Shown piece after piece: positions 1 to 7,704 of a stretch of DNA of 64,000 nucleotides. The stretch is from Anaerosphaera aminiphila DSM 21120 (lineage in GTDB: Bacteria > Bacillota > Clostridia > Tissierellales > Peptoniphilaceae). Made by a program: the position numbers and the translations under genes. How positions within the stretch are numbered: the stretch's first letter is position 1; every line of letters starts with the position of its first letter. The stretch is from positions 1 to 64,000 of the forward strand of contig NZ_FQXI01000012.1 in the NCBI RefSeq assembly GCF_900129925.1. The letters run 5' to 3'. The notes under the pieces were generated by a model. That model saw only the letters and a program-made list of their open reading frames with translations. It did not search any database and was not told the DNA's origin.

Positions 1-351
1 AAGAAAACTTCTATCTATTTTTAAATGCAGAAAACAAAAATATTGCTAGGAAAGAATTAGAGAAATGGATAGAAAGAGCGAAACAATCAAAAATATCTGA
101 ATTCAAAGCATGTATTAAAGCTTTAGAAAACTGGAAAGAAGAAATACTTCATTATTTTGAAAGCAGATTTACCAACGGAAGAACGGAAGGATTTAACAAT
201 AAAATCAAAGTGATTAAACGAGTATCTTATGGATATCGTAATTTCGAGACCTTTAAGAAAAGGATTTTGTGGTGTTGCAGTTAATTTAAACAAAAAATTA
301 GAATAAAAATTGAGGTAGGAAAAAACCTACCCCAACATTTGACAATGAACC
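1..351 (+). mobile_element. Right end of an ISL3-family insertion sequence
   Basis: The window opens inside an insertion sequence. It holds the C-terminal part of an ISL3-type DDE transposase, then a short non-coding tail ending near 351. The reverse complement of 327-351 begins GGTTCATTGTCAAATG, which resembles the GG...TTGTCAA-type terminal repeats of ISL3 elements. A GGTAGG/CCTACC hairpin lies at 314-329. The left end is outside the window, so the pair of terminal repeats and the 8-bp target duplication usual for this family cannot be checked here. The end abuts the A-run of the rpsR terminator. Confidence 0.75.
3..284 (+). CDS. ISL3-family transposase, C-terminal fragment (5' end outside window)
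   Basis: The reading frame is open from base 3 to a TAA at 282-284 and gives about 93 residues. It contains the sequence FTNGRTEGFNNKIKVIKR followed by SYGYRNFETFKKRI, the highly conserved C-terminal block of ISL3-family (IS204/IS1001/IS1165 type) DDE transposases. The Glu of TEGFNNKIK is probably the last catalytic acidic residue. The fragment is cut by the window edge, so I cannot tell whether the whole gene is intact. It ends about 65 bases before the element's right terminus, as expected for this family. Confidence 0.8.
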   Translation, partial: ENFYLFLNAENKNIARKELEKWIERAKQSKISEFKACIKALENWKEEILHYFESRFTNGRTEGFNNKIKVIKRVSYGYRNFETFKKRILWCCS

Positions 352-376
352 AAAAAAAGAAGCCCTTTGGCTTCTT
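352..376 (-). terminator. Rho-independent terminator of the rpsF-ssb-rpsR operon
   Basis: An 8-bp perfect inverted repeat, AAGAAGCC at 357-364 and GGCTTCTT at 369-376, has a 4-base loop. On the minus strand it is followed by a T-run (the A-run at 352-358). It lies just downstream of the rpsR stop codon. The ISL3 element ends exactly at the distal edge of this A-run. Confidence 0.85.
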
Positions 377-380
377 AAAA

Positions 381-605
381 TTAATCTGCAGAATATGGAA
401 TTAACGCAATTTGACGAGCTCTTTTAATAGCTTTTGTCATTTCTCTTTGATGTTTTGCATTAAGACCGGTTACTCTTCTTGGTAAAATTTTACCTCTATC
501 ACTAATATAGTTTTTTAACAAAGCTACATCTTTATAGTCAATTTTTTTATTAGGATCCTTTTCAAATGGATCTACTTTTTTTCTAGGTCTAAATCTTCTT
601 TGCAT
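381..605 (-). CDS. rpsR: 30S ribosomal protein S18
   Basis: A 74-residue basic protein that binds S6 on the platform of the small ribosomal subunit. The sequence starts [14 protein letters not shown] and contains [19 protein letters not shown] followed by [24 protein letters not shown], the invariant S18 core. Length is normal for S18. It is the last gene of rpsF-ssb-rpsR, 13 bases after ssb, with the ribosome binding site AGAGGAGGGT before the ATG. rplI and dnaB, which often follow in Firmicutes, are absent because an insertion sequence lies downstream. Confidence 0.97.
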   Translation of the reverse strand: MQRRFRPRKKVDPFEKDPNKKIDYKDVALLKNYISDRGKILPRRVTGLNAKHQREMTKAIKRARQIALIPYSAD

Positions 606-618
606 CTTCTACCCTCCT

Positions 619-1137
619 CTAGAATGGAATGTCTTCGTTATCTATTGGGAAAAAGCCGTCAACATCAGAAGAATCATTATCTGAAGAACTTCCGAAGTTG
701 TTTGAAGGTTGATTAAAATCATTTGAATATGCTGAATTTACCGGTCCACCTTGATTTTGACCATAGTTACTAGGTCTTTGCATTTGTGGAGCAGCTCCCT
801 GTTGCATATTATCTAAAAATTCCATTGTATCAACCACTATATCAGTTGTATAAACTGTATGGCCGTCTTTCTCATAGCTTCCTGTTTGAATACGTCCTTG
901 CACACCTATTCTTCTACCTTTTTGAAGAAAGTTAGCAATTAGTTCAGCAGTCTTGTTCCAAGCTGTGCAAGATATAAAATCTGCAGTTGGTTGGTTTTTG
1001 GACTCTGCTTCCATTTTTCTTTCTTTTGACATACGTCTATCCACAGCAAGAGTAAACCTAACTACAGCTGCTCCGCTTGGAGTATATCTAAGTTCTGGAT
1101 CTCTTGTAAGTCTTCCAATTAAACATACATTGTTCAT
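619..1137 (-). CDS. ssb: Single-stranded DNA-binding protein
   Basis: A 172-residue SSB that coats single-stranded DNA during replication and repair. An OB-fold occupies about residues 1-110, starting MNNVCLIGRLTRDPELRYTP. A Gln/Asn/Gly/Ser-rich flexible linker follows, and the protein ends in the acidic tip DNEDIPF, the C-terminal motif that recruits partner proteins. It lies between rpsF and rpsR in the canonical operon, 8 bases after rpsF. Because it is the operon-borne copy it is probably the housekeeping SSB. Confidence 0.96.
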   Translation of the reverse strand: MNNVCLIGRLTRDPELRYTPSGAAVVRFTLAVDRRMSKERKMEAESKNQPTADFISCTAWNKTAELIANFLQKGRRIGVQGRIQTGSYEKDGHTVYTTDIVVDTMEFLDNMQQGAAPQMQRPSNYGQNQGGPVNSAYSNDFNQPSNNFGSSSDNDSSDVDGFFPIDNEDIPF

Positions 1138-1145
1138 TAAATCAC

Positions 1146-1430
1146 CTACTTATCTAATCTGACAACCATGTGTCTCATAATTGAATCTGATATTTTAGAA
1201 ACTCTATCAAATTCTTTAACAGCGTCTGGCTCAGCTTCAAATTCAACTAAAATATAGTATGCTTCCTTATAGTATTCAATTTCATAAGCTAATTTTCTAA
1301 GTCCCCATTCGTCAACATTTAAGATAGTTCCCTTTTCTTCAATAATACCTTTAAGTCTTTCAAAGATAGAAACCTTTTTTTCCTCTTCCGCATCTGGGTA
1401 AAACATCATTACTACTTCATATTTATTCAT
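1146..1430 (-). CDS. rpsF: 30S ribosomal protein S6
   Basis: S6 forms a heterodimer with S18 on the 30S platform. I chose the ATG at 1430, giving MNKYEVVMMFYPDAEEEK, because AGGGAGGTG precedes it at normal spacing and S6 proteins start at this point. An upstream in-frame start at 1478 would add 16 residues with no family match. The 94 residues include the S6 core WGLRKLAYEIEYYKEAYYIL and the C-terminal IMRHMVVRLDK. It is the first gene of rpsF-ssb-rpsR. The leader just upstream may carry an S6:S18 autoregulatory site. Confidence 0.95.
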   Translation of the reverse strand: MNKYEVVMMFYPDAEEEKKVSIFERLKGIIEEKGTILNVDEWGLRKLAYEIEYYKEAYYILVEFEAEPDAVKEFDRVSKISDSIMRHMVVRLDK

Positions 1431-1500
1431 ATCATTCACCTCCCTATGGACTACCGGCTCATCATTTAAGATGAACAAGGATTCTTATGAATCTAGATAA
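1431..1500 (-). promoter_or_regulatory. Candidate S6:S18 autoregulatory leader of rpsF
   Basis: On the minus strand, just before the rpsF ribosome binding site, a short hairpin (TTCATC / GATGAG) is followed immediately by CCGGTAGTCC. A hairpin flanked by an unpaired CCG box is the hallmark of the S6:S18-binding leader known upstream of rpsF in many bacteria. I cannot trace a clear closing stem, so this is a weak call by position and the CCGG element only. Confidence 0.35.
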
Positions 1501-1644
1501 TTATATAGCATTGATAAAAGCCTGTCAATTAGAATTTACCTCTTAATCCAATAATTCTCGGGATAATATTGTAAAAGTAATATATAATTGTACTGATGAG
1601 ATTTTTTCATATTTTAGTAAATACTATACTCAAAGGAGAAAAAT

Positions 1645-2121
1645 ATGTATATTGTAAAAAAGACAGTTCACGTAAATAAAAGAAAGAACATTGCCCTAGT
1701 TGCCCACGACTTTAAAAAAGATGAACTATTAAACTGGACTTTAAAACACAAAGACATTTTAAAAAATCACAACTTAATGGGAACTGGAACTACTGCTACA
1801 ATTATTTCACAACACACCGGATTGGAAGTTGAAAAATTTGCCAGCGGTCCACTTGGCGGAGACCAACAACTTGGTGCAAAAATAAGTGAAAGCTTAATTG
1901 ACGTGCTCATATTTTTTTGGGATCCACTGGAAACTCAACCTCATGACCCTGATGTTAAAGCACTGCTTCGAATTTCCACTTTATATAACATTGCCATAGC
2001 AAACTGCGAAACCTCTGCCGATTACATTATAACTTCTCCTATGTTTTCAGGAGAATATGATATAGAAATTATAGACAACCTTGCCAATATTGAAAATAGA
2101 GCTGAGCAAATCAAACTTTAG
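1645..2121 (+). CDS. mgsA: Methylglyoxal synthase
   Basis: Converts dihydroxyacetone phosphate to methylglyoxal and phosphate, a bypass that relieves sugar-phosphate build-up. The 158-residue protein shows IALVAHDFKK near the N-terminus, MGTGTTA (phosphate binding), GPLGGDQQLGAKI with the catalytic Asp at about 73, and QPHDPDVKALLRI with His about 100. All are signature elements of MgsA. An AAAGGAGA site precedes the ATG. It is monocistronic, with a terminator downstream, and opens a plus-strand block between two minus-strand core operons. Confidence 0.95.
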   Translation: MYIVKKTVHVNKRKNIALVAHDFKKDELLNWTLKHKDILKNHNLMGTGTTATIISQHTGLEVEKFASGPLGGDQQLGAKISESLIDVLIFFWDPLETQPHDPDVKALLRISTLYNIAIANCETSADYIITSPMFSGEYDIEIIDNLANIENRAEQIKL

Positions 2122-2231
2122 AACATATTTCGTACTGTAACTCTGTCTAATGAAATAGTTAAAACAGGTGTTGTTTAATAATTAAATAATTATTTTTAAT
2201 TCCAATCGAAATAAAATTATAGTCTTAACTA

Positions 2232-2267
2232 TAAACCAGAGCTTTTAAGCACTGGTTTTATTTTTTT
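2232..2267 (+). terminator. Terminator of mgsA
   Basis: A stem with arms TAAACCAGAGC and GCACTGGTTTTA (one mismatch) is followed by TTTTTTT, about 110 bases after the mgsA stop. Confidence 0.8.
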
Positions 2268-2506
2268 AACTTTACTATACTTTAAATTATAAGCTTTACA
2301 TTTTTTCTATATTAAAAATGACTTATATTTTATATTTAAAAAGCAATGCAACTCAACGCATAGTCCAATATTGCTATATAAATTTGTTCTAATATTATTG
2401 ACAACACTCATCTTAAATGTTATTATCCAATTAATCCCTTAAAGCGAATTTATATCCCTTATTACGGGATTTGCTTATAACTATACATAATTGAAAGGAG
2501 GTTTAT
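2268..2506 (+). promoter_or_regulatory. Promoter and leader of the IclR/ABC operon, with nested inverted repeat
   Basis: A near-consensus sigma-A promoter is visible: TTGACA at 2398-2403, a 17-base spacer and TATTAT at 2421-2426. The predicted leader holds a nested inverted repeat at 2442-2476 (outer arms AAGCGAA and TTTGCTT, inner arms ATCCC and GGGAT), placed to act as an operator for the IclR regulator encoded next. The ribosome binding site AAAGGAGG sits before the ATG at 2507. I see no gene between 2268 and 2397. Confidence 0.7.
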
Positions 2507-3253
2507 ATGGAACTAATAAAACGAACTCTTCGCGTTTTAGAATCTTTAAGTCATGCGGAAAACGGTTTATCTGTATCTGAAGTAGCTAAAGATATAGACA
2601 TCTCATCGAGTTCTGCTCATCGCATATTAAAATGTTTAACAGAACAATCCTATGCTTATCAAGAAAAAGACACTAAACGATATTTCATTGGATATAAAGT
2701 TTTAACCCTCTGCCAAAATATAACTCAAGAAAATAGTCTTATTCAAATAAGTAAACCGTACATACGCGAACTTCGAGACGAGTTAAATAAAACTATCGCA
2801 CTTTGTGTTAGAAAAAATGACACTATTATTTGCATAGACTATGCCGATGCAGGCGATGCTTCTATGTACTACGTTAGAACTGGATTTTCAATGCCAATAC
2901 ATTCCACGTCAGCTGGAAAAATTCTATGTAGTTACTTAGATCGAGATAAAGTATTTGATTTGTTAAAAAATACAAACTCCACTCAAAACACTCCTTTCAC
3001 TATTACTAATGCTAAAGATTGGATAAAAGATCTAGATGAAATTCAAAAACAGGGATATGCAATATGTGACGAAGAACTTCAAATAGGTATTCAAGGAATT
3101 GCGGTTCCAATTTTTGATAGTCAGAAAAAAGCCGTGGCCAGCATATCTTTTACTTCGTTAAAATCTGAAAATTCTATAAATTCAAAAAATATAGATATCC
3201 TAAAACTGTATGCAGAAAAAATATCACAAATTTTAGGAAATAATATCGATTAA
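2507..3253 (+). CDS. IclR-family transcriptional regulator
   Basis: A 248-residue regulator. The N-terminal winged helix-turn-helix spans about residues 1-70, with LSVSEVAKDIDISSSSAHRI typical of IclR. The C-terminal effector domain spans about 75-245 and includes MPIHSTSAGKILCSYL and the GIQGIAVPIFD segment, both family hallmarks. It is the first gene of a six-gene operon, 22 bases before an ABC ATPase. It probably controls its own operon in response to the imported substrate or a breakdown product. The inverted repeat at 2442-2476 is a candidate operator. The ligand is unknown. Confidence 0.9.
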   Translation: MELIKRTLRVLESLSHAENGLSVSEVAKDIDISSSSAHRILKCLTEQSYAYQEKDTKRYFIGYKVLTLCQNITQENSLIQISKPYIRELRDELNKTIALCVRKNDTIICIDYADAGDASMYYVRTGFSMPIHSTSAGKILCSYLDRDKVFDLLKNTNSTQNTPFTITNAKDWIKDLDEIQKQGYAICDEELQIGIQGIAVPIFDSQKKAVASISFTSLKSENSINSKNIDILKLYAEKISQILGNNID

Positions 3254-3275
3254 ATAAATTTGGAGGTATGTATAA

Positions 3276-4022
3276 ATGAATGAAGTAAGTTTTAGTGCAA
3301 AAAATATTGGAAAAATTTATCACAATTTATTAAAAGATGATACTGTAGCTCTTCAAAATATAAATTTAGATATAAAAAACGGAGAGTTTATATCTATTAT
3401 TGGACCTTCCGGTTGTGGTAAATCTACGTTGTTACGCATTATTGGCGGACTTGACAGTCCCACCAGCGGAACTTTAACATATTCCGGAGAAGAAAATCCC
3501 GAATTAGGTTTTGTATTTCAAGATTCTGTATTACTTCCTTGGAAAAATGTTGAAGAAAATGCCGGCTTTCCACTTAAAATTAAAAAAATTGAAACAAAGA
3601 AAAATATGGATAACTTAGATAATCTCTTAGAGTTGGCAGGATTGGCTGATTTTAAAAAATCTTTGCCTAGAGAACTTTCAGGTGGCATGAAACAAAGAGT
3701 GTCCATTGTAAGAGCACTGTCTTATGACGCCCCTTTGCTACTGATGGACGAACCCTTTGGCGCTTTAGATGCAATAACTAGAGATCATTTAAATATTGAA
3801 CTTTTAAAAATATGGGACAAAACTAAAAAAACTGTTTTGTTTGTTACTCACAGCATAGAAGAAGCTACATTTCTATCTGATAAAGTTATTGTGATGACTT
3901 CTCGCCCAGGACAAATAAAAGAAATCGTTGATATAGATCTTCCTAGACCACGTAACGAAGAAACTCGTAACAGTACTGATTTTTCTAAATACAATCAATA
4001 TTTAAGGGAGATGATAGAATGA
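3276..4022 (+). CDS. ABC transporter ATP-binding protein (NitT/TauT type)
   Basis: The 248-residue ATPase that powers the adjacent importer. It shows Walker A GPSGCGKSTLLR (about residues 43-54), the Q-loop FQDSVLLPWKNV (the LLPW form is characteristic of the nitrate/sulfonate/taurine/pyrimidine-precursor class), signature LSGGMKQR, Walker B LLLMDEPFGALDA and the switch His of VTHSIEEA. The stop overlaps the start of the first permease by ATGA, implying translational coupling. Neighbouring permeases and binding protein belong to the same transporter class. Confidence 0.93.
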   Translation: MNEVSFSAKNIGKIYHNLLKDDTVALQNINLDIKNGEFISIIGPSGCGKSTLLRIIGGLDSPTSGTLTYSGEENPELGFVFQDSVLLPWKNVEENAGFPLKIKKIETKKNMDNLDNLLELAGLADFKKSLPRELSGGMKQRVSIVRALSYDAPLLLMDEPFGALDAITRDHLNIELLKIWDKTKKTVLFVTHSIEEATFLSDKVIVMTSRPGQIKEIVDIDLPRPRNEETRNSTDFSKYNQYLREMIE

Positions 4023-4804
4023 AGAAGCACTCTAAACTCCAAAAATCAATTAATTCTATTATGGAATATGTAATTTCAATTTTATTTTTTCTCATCATAT
4101 GGCAAATATATGTACATATTTCTAAAATTCCCACATATGTCTTACCTAGTCCTTCCATAGTTCTTTCAGAATTATTTAATTTATTTTTAACTGGGGACAT
4201 ATGGTTTCATTTATTTATTACCAGCGCAGAAGTTATTTTGGGATTTGTTATTGGATCTATTTTAGGAATGATTTTAGGTTATATTATAGTTAAATTTGAA
4301 ACTTTAAAACTTGCTCTAATGCCCTACTTGATTTTTGCTCAAACCGCTCCTAAAATCGCCTTAGTTCCACTATTTGTAATTTGGTTTGGAATTGGCTTTA
4401 CATCAAAGGTAATACTTATTATCTCAATGGTTATATTTCCTGTAATGTCAGGTATGATAACTGGTGTGGACTCTATTCCTGAGGACTCTCGAAATCTAAT
4501 GAAGATATTAAAGAGCTCCCCACTTCAATTATTTACACAGTTAGAACTTCCCTATTCACTACCATCTTTATTTTCCAGTTTTAAAATAGGTATCGTTCAA
4601 GCTGTAATAGGAGCTATTGTAGCAGAGTGGATTAGTGGAAAGCAAGGTCTTGGTTATCTTTTAACCTATGCTTCCTCTACTTATAATACTCCTATGCTAA
4701 TTGCAGGAATTGTCGTAACTATAGTAGTAGGCGTCGTAACTTATGAATTAATTGGCTTCATTGAAAATAAATTAATTTATTGGCATGATTCTAAATCTTT
4801 TTAG
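4019..4804 (+). CDS. ABC transporter permease 1 (NitT/TauT type)
   Basis: A 261-residue inner-membrane permease with about six hydrophobic segments. The EAA-like loop SSPLQLFTQLELPYSLPSLF is the ATPase contact region of binding-protein-dependent transporters, and APKIALVPLFVIWFGIG is typical of SsuC/TauC/RibX permeases. It shares this pattern with the second permease at 6674-7453, so the transporter may use a heterodimeric channel. The operon also contains a nucleoside phosphorylase, which points to a nucleoside- or pyrimidine-like substrate (inference). Confidence 0.9.
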   Translation: MKKHSKLQKSINSIMEYVISILFFLIIWQIYVHISKIPTYVLPSPSIVLSELFNLFLTGDIWFHLFITSAEVILGFVIGSILGMILGYIIVKFETLKLALMPYLIFAQTAPKIALVPLFVIWFGIGFTSKVILIISMVIFPVMSGMITGVDSIPEDSRNLMKILKSSPLQLFTQLELPYSLPSLFSSFKIGIVQAVIGAIVAEWISGKQGLGYLLTYASSTYNTPMLIAGIVVTIVVGVVTYELIGFIENKLIYWHDSKSF

Positions 4805-4826
4805 ATTTTTAGAAAGGAATATATCT

Positions 4827-5621
4827 ATGAAAATTACATCAGCTTCATCCCCATCTTATGATGGAAAAGCTCCACACCTAATGTGTAGAAAAGAAGATAT
4901 TGCAAAAATAGTTTTACTACCTGGTGATCCCGGCAGAGTAGATTTATTTAAAAGTTTATTTGATGAATTCTCAATTATATCCAGCAATAGAGAATATGTC
5001 GTTGGAACCGGAATATATAAAGGTGTTCCAATAAGCGTTTGTTCGACTGGAATAGGTGCACCTTCCACAGAAATAGCTGTAGTTGAATTAGTTGAGCTGG
5101 GAGCTGAGGTCTTAATTCGAGTTGGTGGAACAGGAGCAATTCAAGAAAATATAAATTGTGGAGATTTTATAATAAACACAGGTGCAGTAAGAAAAGGTGG
5201 CACATCTAATTTTTATGCTCCTGTAGAGTTTCCTGCAATTTCATCTTTTGAAGTGACAGAATGTCTATTAGAAACATGTAAAAAAAATAACCTAACTACT
5301 TGGAAGGGTATTTGCGCCTCTGTTGGTTCTTTTTTTGCAGGTCAAGGTCGCCCTGCTGCCGGTATAGAATTTTATAATTCAAACCTTATTGAAAACTACA
5401 GGAAACTTGGTATTTTAAATCTTGAAATGGAATCTGAAACTATAATGACATTAGGTTCTATATTTAATGTATTAACTGGAAGTATCTGTGCTGTACACTG
5501 CAATAGAATTACAGATGAGTGGGTTGTAGACTTTGAAGAAATTCAACTAGAACTCTGTAAAGTTGCTTTAGATAGCATGGTTGTACTTTATAATAGATAT
5601 CTAAAAGAGGAGGAGAATTAA
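4827..5621 (+). CDS. Nucleoside phosphorylase, uridine phosphorylase-like
   Basis: A cytoplasmic PNP/UDP-family enzyme expected to cleave a nucleoside with phosphate to base plus (deoxy)ribose-1-phosphate. The start is the ATG at 4827 after AGAAAGGA; an upstream in-frame ATG at 4785 overlaps the permease and lacks a site. The 264 residues show VLLPGDPGRVDLF (phosphate binding), the GTG.YKG.P...STGIGAPSTEIAV block, RVGGTGAIQ, and NLEMESETIMTLG carrying the ribose-binding Met-Glu pair. The family call is firm; uridine rather than a purine as substrate is likely but not proven. It is embedded in a transport operon, so it probably acts on the imported molecule. Confidence 0.85.
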   Translation: MKITSASSPSYDGKAPHLMCRKEDIAKIVLLPGDPGRVDLFKSLFDEFSIISSNREYVVGTGIYKGVPISVCSTGIGAPSTEIAVVELVELGAEVLIRVGGTGAIQENINCGDFIINTGAVRKGGTSNFYAPVEFPAISSFEVTECLLETCKKNNLTTWKGICASVGSFFAGQGRPAAGIEFYNSNLIENYRKLGILNLEMESETIMTLGSIFNVLTGSICAVHCNRITDEWVVDFEEIQLELCKVALDSMVVLYNRYLKEEEN

Positions 5622-5623
5622 AA

Positions 5624-6652
5624 ATGAAATTAAAGAAAAAAAACACACTTTTACTTAGCTTACTGGTGTTGTCTATGGTAGTTTTGGTTGGTTGCTCAAA
5701 TAAGACCACTCCTGAAAATACTTCAGACAGCAAGACAAAATCAGATGAACTAACTACTGTTTCAATTCAAATTGATGGTGCAGCTGTTCCATATTATGCT
5801 CCACTATATTTAGCGCAGGAAAAAGGATACTTTGCTGAAGAGGGTTTAAATGTAGAATTCTACTATGCAGCTGCTGCAGATATTGTTAAGAACGTTGCTG
5901 CAGGAAATGTAGAATTTGGATTTCCAAATGCTGACTCAGTGATTTTAGCTAAATCACAGGAAATACCTGTAAAAGTAGTACACACTACATACCAAAACGG
6001 ATTAGGTGCAACTATTTTTCCAGCAGAGTCCAATATTAAAGAACCTGCTGATTTGGCCGGCAAAAAAATAGCCGTTACCAGTTATGGAAGTCCTAACTAC
6101 ATTCAACTTCAAGTTCTACTTGCAAAAAATGGAATGTCTATAGATGACGTTAATGTTGAAATTATAGGAACTGGCGCAATACTTAATGCACTTACTACTG
6201 GAGAAGTTGACGCAATAGTATTTAGTATGCTAAGAACTATTGAGTTAAATGAATCTGGATTTGCTGCTGAAGAATTCCGTTCTGATGACTATTTACCTTC
6301 ATTTGGAAATGTTTTAATAAGCAGTGATGACTATATTAATAAAAATCCAGAATTAGTTAAAGGCTTTAAAAAAGCTCTCAATAAGAGTATTGAATATATA
6401 ATAGATGGCCACGTTGACGAAGCCGTTGACTTATCTATTGAAAAATATGCCACAACAGCATCAGATAAACGCGACATCAGTATCCAAATTATAAATGAAA
6501 TTTTTGTTCCTTATCTATGGCAAAGTGACTATACTAAAGAACATGGAATTGGCGCATCAGATTTAAATCGTTGGGACAATTTAATTTCTGTTTCTAATGA
6601 ATATAAAATTATTGATTCAGAATTTCCTGCTACAGATTTAATCTATGAATAA
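5624..6652 (+). CDS. ABC transporter substrate-binding lipoprotein (NMT1/THI5-like)
   Basis: A 342-residue lipoprotein. The signal peptide has a KLKKKN n-region and lipobox LVGC (Cys about 24), so it is anchored outside the membrane. The mature part follows the NMT1/SsuA-like pattern: YYAPLYLAQEKGYFAEEGLNVEF, then AGNVEFGFPNADSVILAKSQ, and DLAGKKIAVTSYGSP. This class binds small heterocycles such as hydroxymethylpyrimidine, riboflavin precursors, sulfonates or nitrate. The adjoining nucleoside phosphorylase favours a nucleoside or pyrimidine ligand (inference). It starts two bases after the phosphorylase stop, its AGGAGGAG lying inside that gene. Confidence 0.88.
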   Translation: MKLKKKNTLLLSLLVLSMVVLVGCSNKTTPENTSDSKTKSDELTTVSIQIDGAAVPYYAPLYLAQEKGYFAEEGLNVEFYYAAAADIVKNVAAGNVEFGFPNADSVILAKSQEIPVKVVHTTYQNGLGATIFPAESNIKEPADLAGKKIAVTSYGSPNYIQLQVLLAKNGMSIDDVNVEIIGTGAILNALTTGEVDAIVFSMLRTIELNESGFAAEEFRSDDYLPSFGNVLISSDDYINKNPELVKGFKKALNKSIEYIIDGHVDEAVDLSIEKYATTASDKRDISIQIINEIFVPYLWQSDYTKEHGIGASDLNRWDNLISVSNEYKIIDSEFPATDLIYE

Positions 6653-6673
6653 AACTTCTAAAGAGGTGGTTAA

Positions 6674-7453
6674 ATGTTTTACCATAAGCATAAAAAAATT
6701 ATATTACCCCTAATAATACTTCCCTTTATTTTCATAATCTGGGAAATGTCTGTTGTAATTTTTAATATTCCCCAATACTTACTTCCAAAACCTAGTTTTC
6801 TTGCGGAATATATGGCTAAATTATTTTCTTCAGGCACTATAGTTCCCCACATTTTAATAACATTAAAAGAAATTTTACTGGGCACACTTATAGGCGTTTT
6901 ATTAGGACTAGTACTTGGATATATAATGGCTAAAATTCGCATTATTGAAAAACTAATAATGCCACTAGTAGTAATTTTACAAACAGCCCCTAAAATTTCT
7001 CTAGCCCCTCTTTTTATTTTGTGGCTTGGACTTGGTATAGAGTCAAAAATTGTATTAGTAGTATTAGTTGTAATGTTTCCTGTTATGATAAATGAAGTAC
7101 TTGCAATTAGAACCATTGACAAAAATGTCTACGATCTAATGTCTGTTTTAAAATCTAATAAAATACAAGTATTCTTTTATATTGAGTTGCCCTATTCCTT
7201 CGAAATGCTCATATCAGGAATCAAACTTGCAATGACACAAGCTGTTACAGGCGCTGTAATAGGAGAGATGATTGGAGCTAAAGCAGGATTGGGTTACTTG
7301 CTCACACTCGGTAGTGAAACTTATGATATAAGTATGATTCTTTCATCTGTAATAATTTTAAGTTTTATAGGGCTGTTTTTATATGAAATATTTAATATTT
7401 TAGAAAATAAAGTTCTATATTGGAAAGCAACTGATATAAATACAACAAATTAA
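6674..7453 (+). CDS. ABC transporter permease 2 (NitT/TauT type)
   Basis: A 259-residue membrane protein with about six transmembrane segments. APKISLAPLFILWLGLGIESK and the EAA-like loop KSNKIQVFFYIELPYSFEML mirror those of the permease at 4019-4804, so the two are paralogues. The ATG follows AAGAGGTGG at good spacing. It is the last gene of the operon; its stop runs directly into a strong bidirectional terminator. Two permeases with one ATPase suggest a hetero-oligomeric importer. Confidence 0.9.
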   Translation: MFYHKHKKIILPLIILPFIFIIWEMSVVIFNIPQYLLPKPSFLAEYMAKLFSSGTIVPHILITLKEILLGTLIGVLLGLVLGYIMAKIRIIEKLIMPLVVILQTAPKISLAPLFILWLGLGIESKIVLVVLVVMFPVMINEVLAIRTIDKNVYDLMSVLKSNKIQVFFYIELPYSFEMLISGIKLAMTQAVTGAVIGEMIGAKAGLGYLLTLGSETYDISMILSSVIILSFIGLFLYEIFNILENKVLYWKATDINTTN

Positions 7454-7494
7454 AAAAATCAGAAGATTAAATAATTTTAATCTTCTGATTTTTT
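7454..7494. terminator. Bidirectional terminator between converging operons
   Basis: A long perfect inverted repeat, ATCAGAAGATTAAA with TTTTAATCTTCTGAT, is flanked by A-runs and T-runs on both sides. It serves the plus-strand ABC operon and the minus-strand DUF951 gene, whose stop codon (7477-7479) is inside the right arm. Confidence 0.9.
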
Positions 7495-7701
7495 ATGGTG
7501 TACTATACTTACAAATTTGTCGCCTTCTTTAATTTTTCTAACTCGCTTTTCAAATTCCATTCTACTTAACCAGACTTGCCTTTCACAACCCAGGCACTTT
7601 AATTTAATATCCACACCTGTTCTAAGTATTTCCCACTTGTTTTCACCGCAGGGATGGCCTTTTTTTAATGTTACTATATCTCCCAATTCGTATACTAACA
7701 T
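7477..7701 (-). CDS. DUF951 family small protein
   Basis: A 74-residue protein of unknown function. The sequence YELGDIVTLKKGHPCGENKW followed by EILRTGVDIKLKCLGC is the DUF951 signature; the Cys residues (CG...C..C) suggest a small metal-binding fold. In many Firmicutes this gene lies next to mscS and rpsF near the replication origin, and here it follows mscS by 2 bases. Its 3' end overlaps the shared terminator. Confidence 0.88.
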   Translation of the reverse strand: MLVYELGDIVTLKKGHPCGENKWEILRTGVDIKLKCLGCERQVWLSRMEFEKRVRKIKEGDKFVSIVHHKKSED

Positions 7702-7704
7702 ACA

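Noticed and set aside
953-1162. Plus-strand frame of 69 codons inside ssb
   Set aside because: A shadow of ssb on the other strand; no ribosome binding site or family match.
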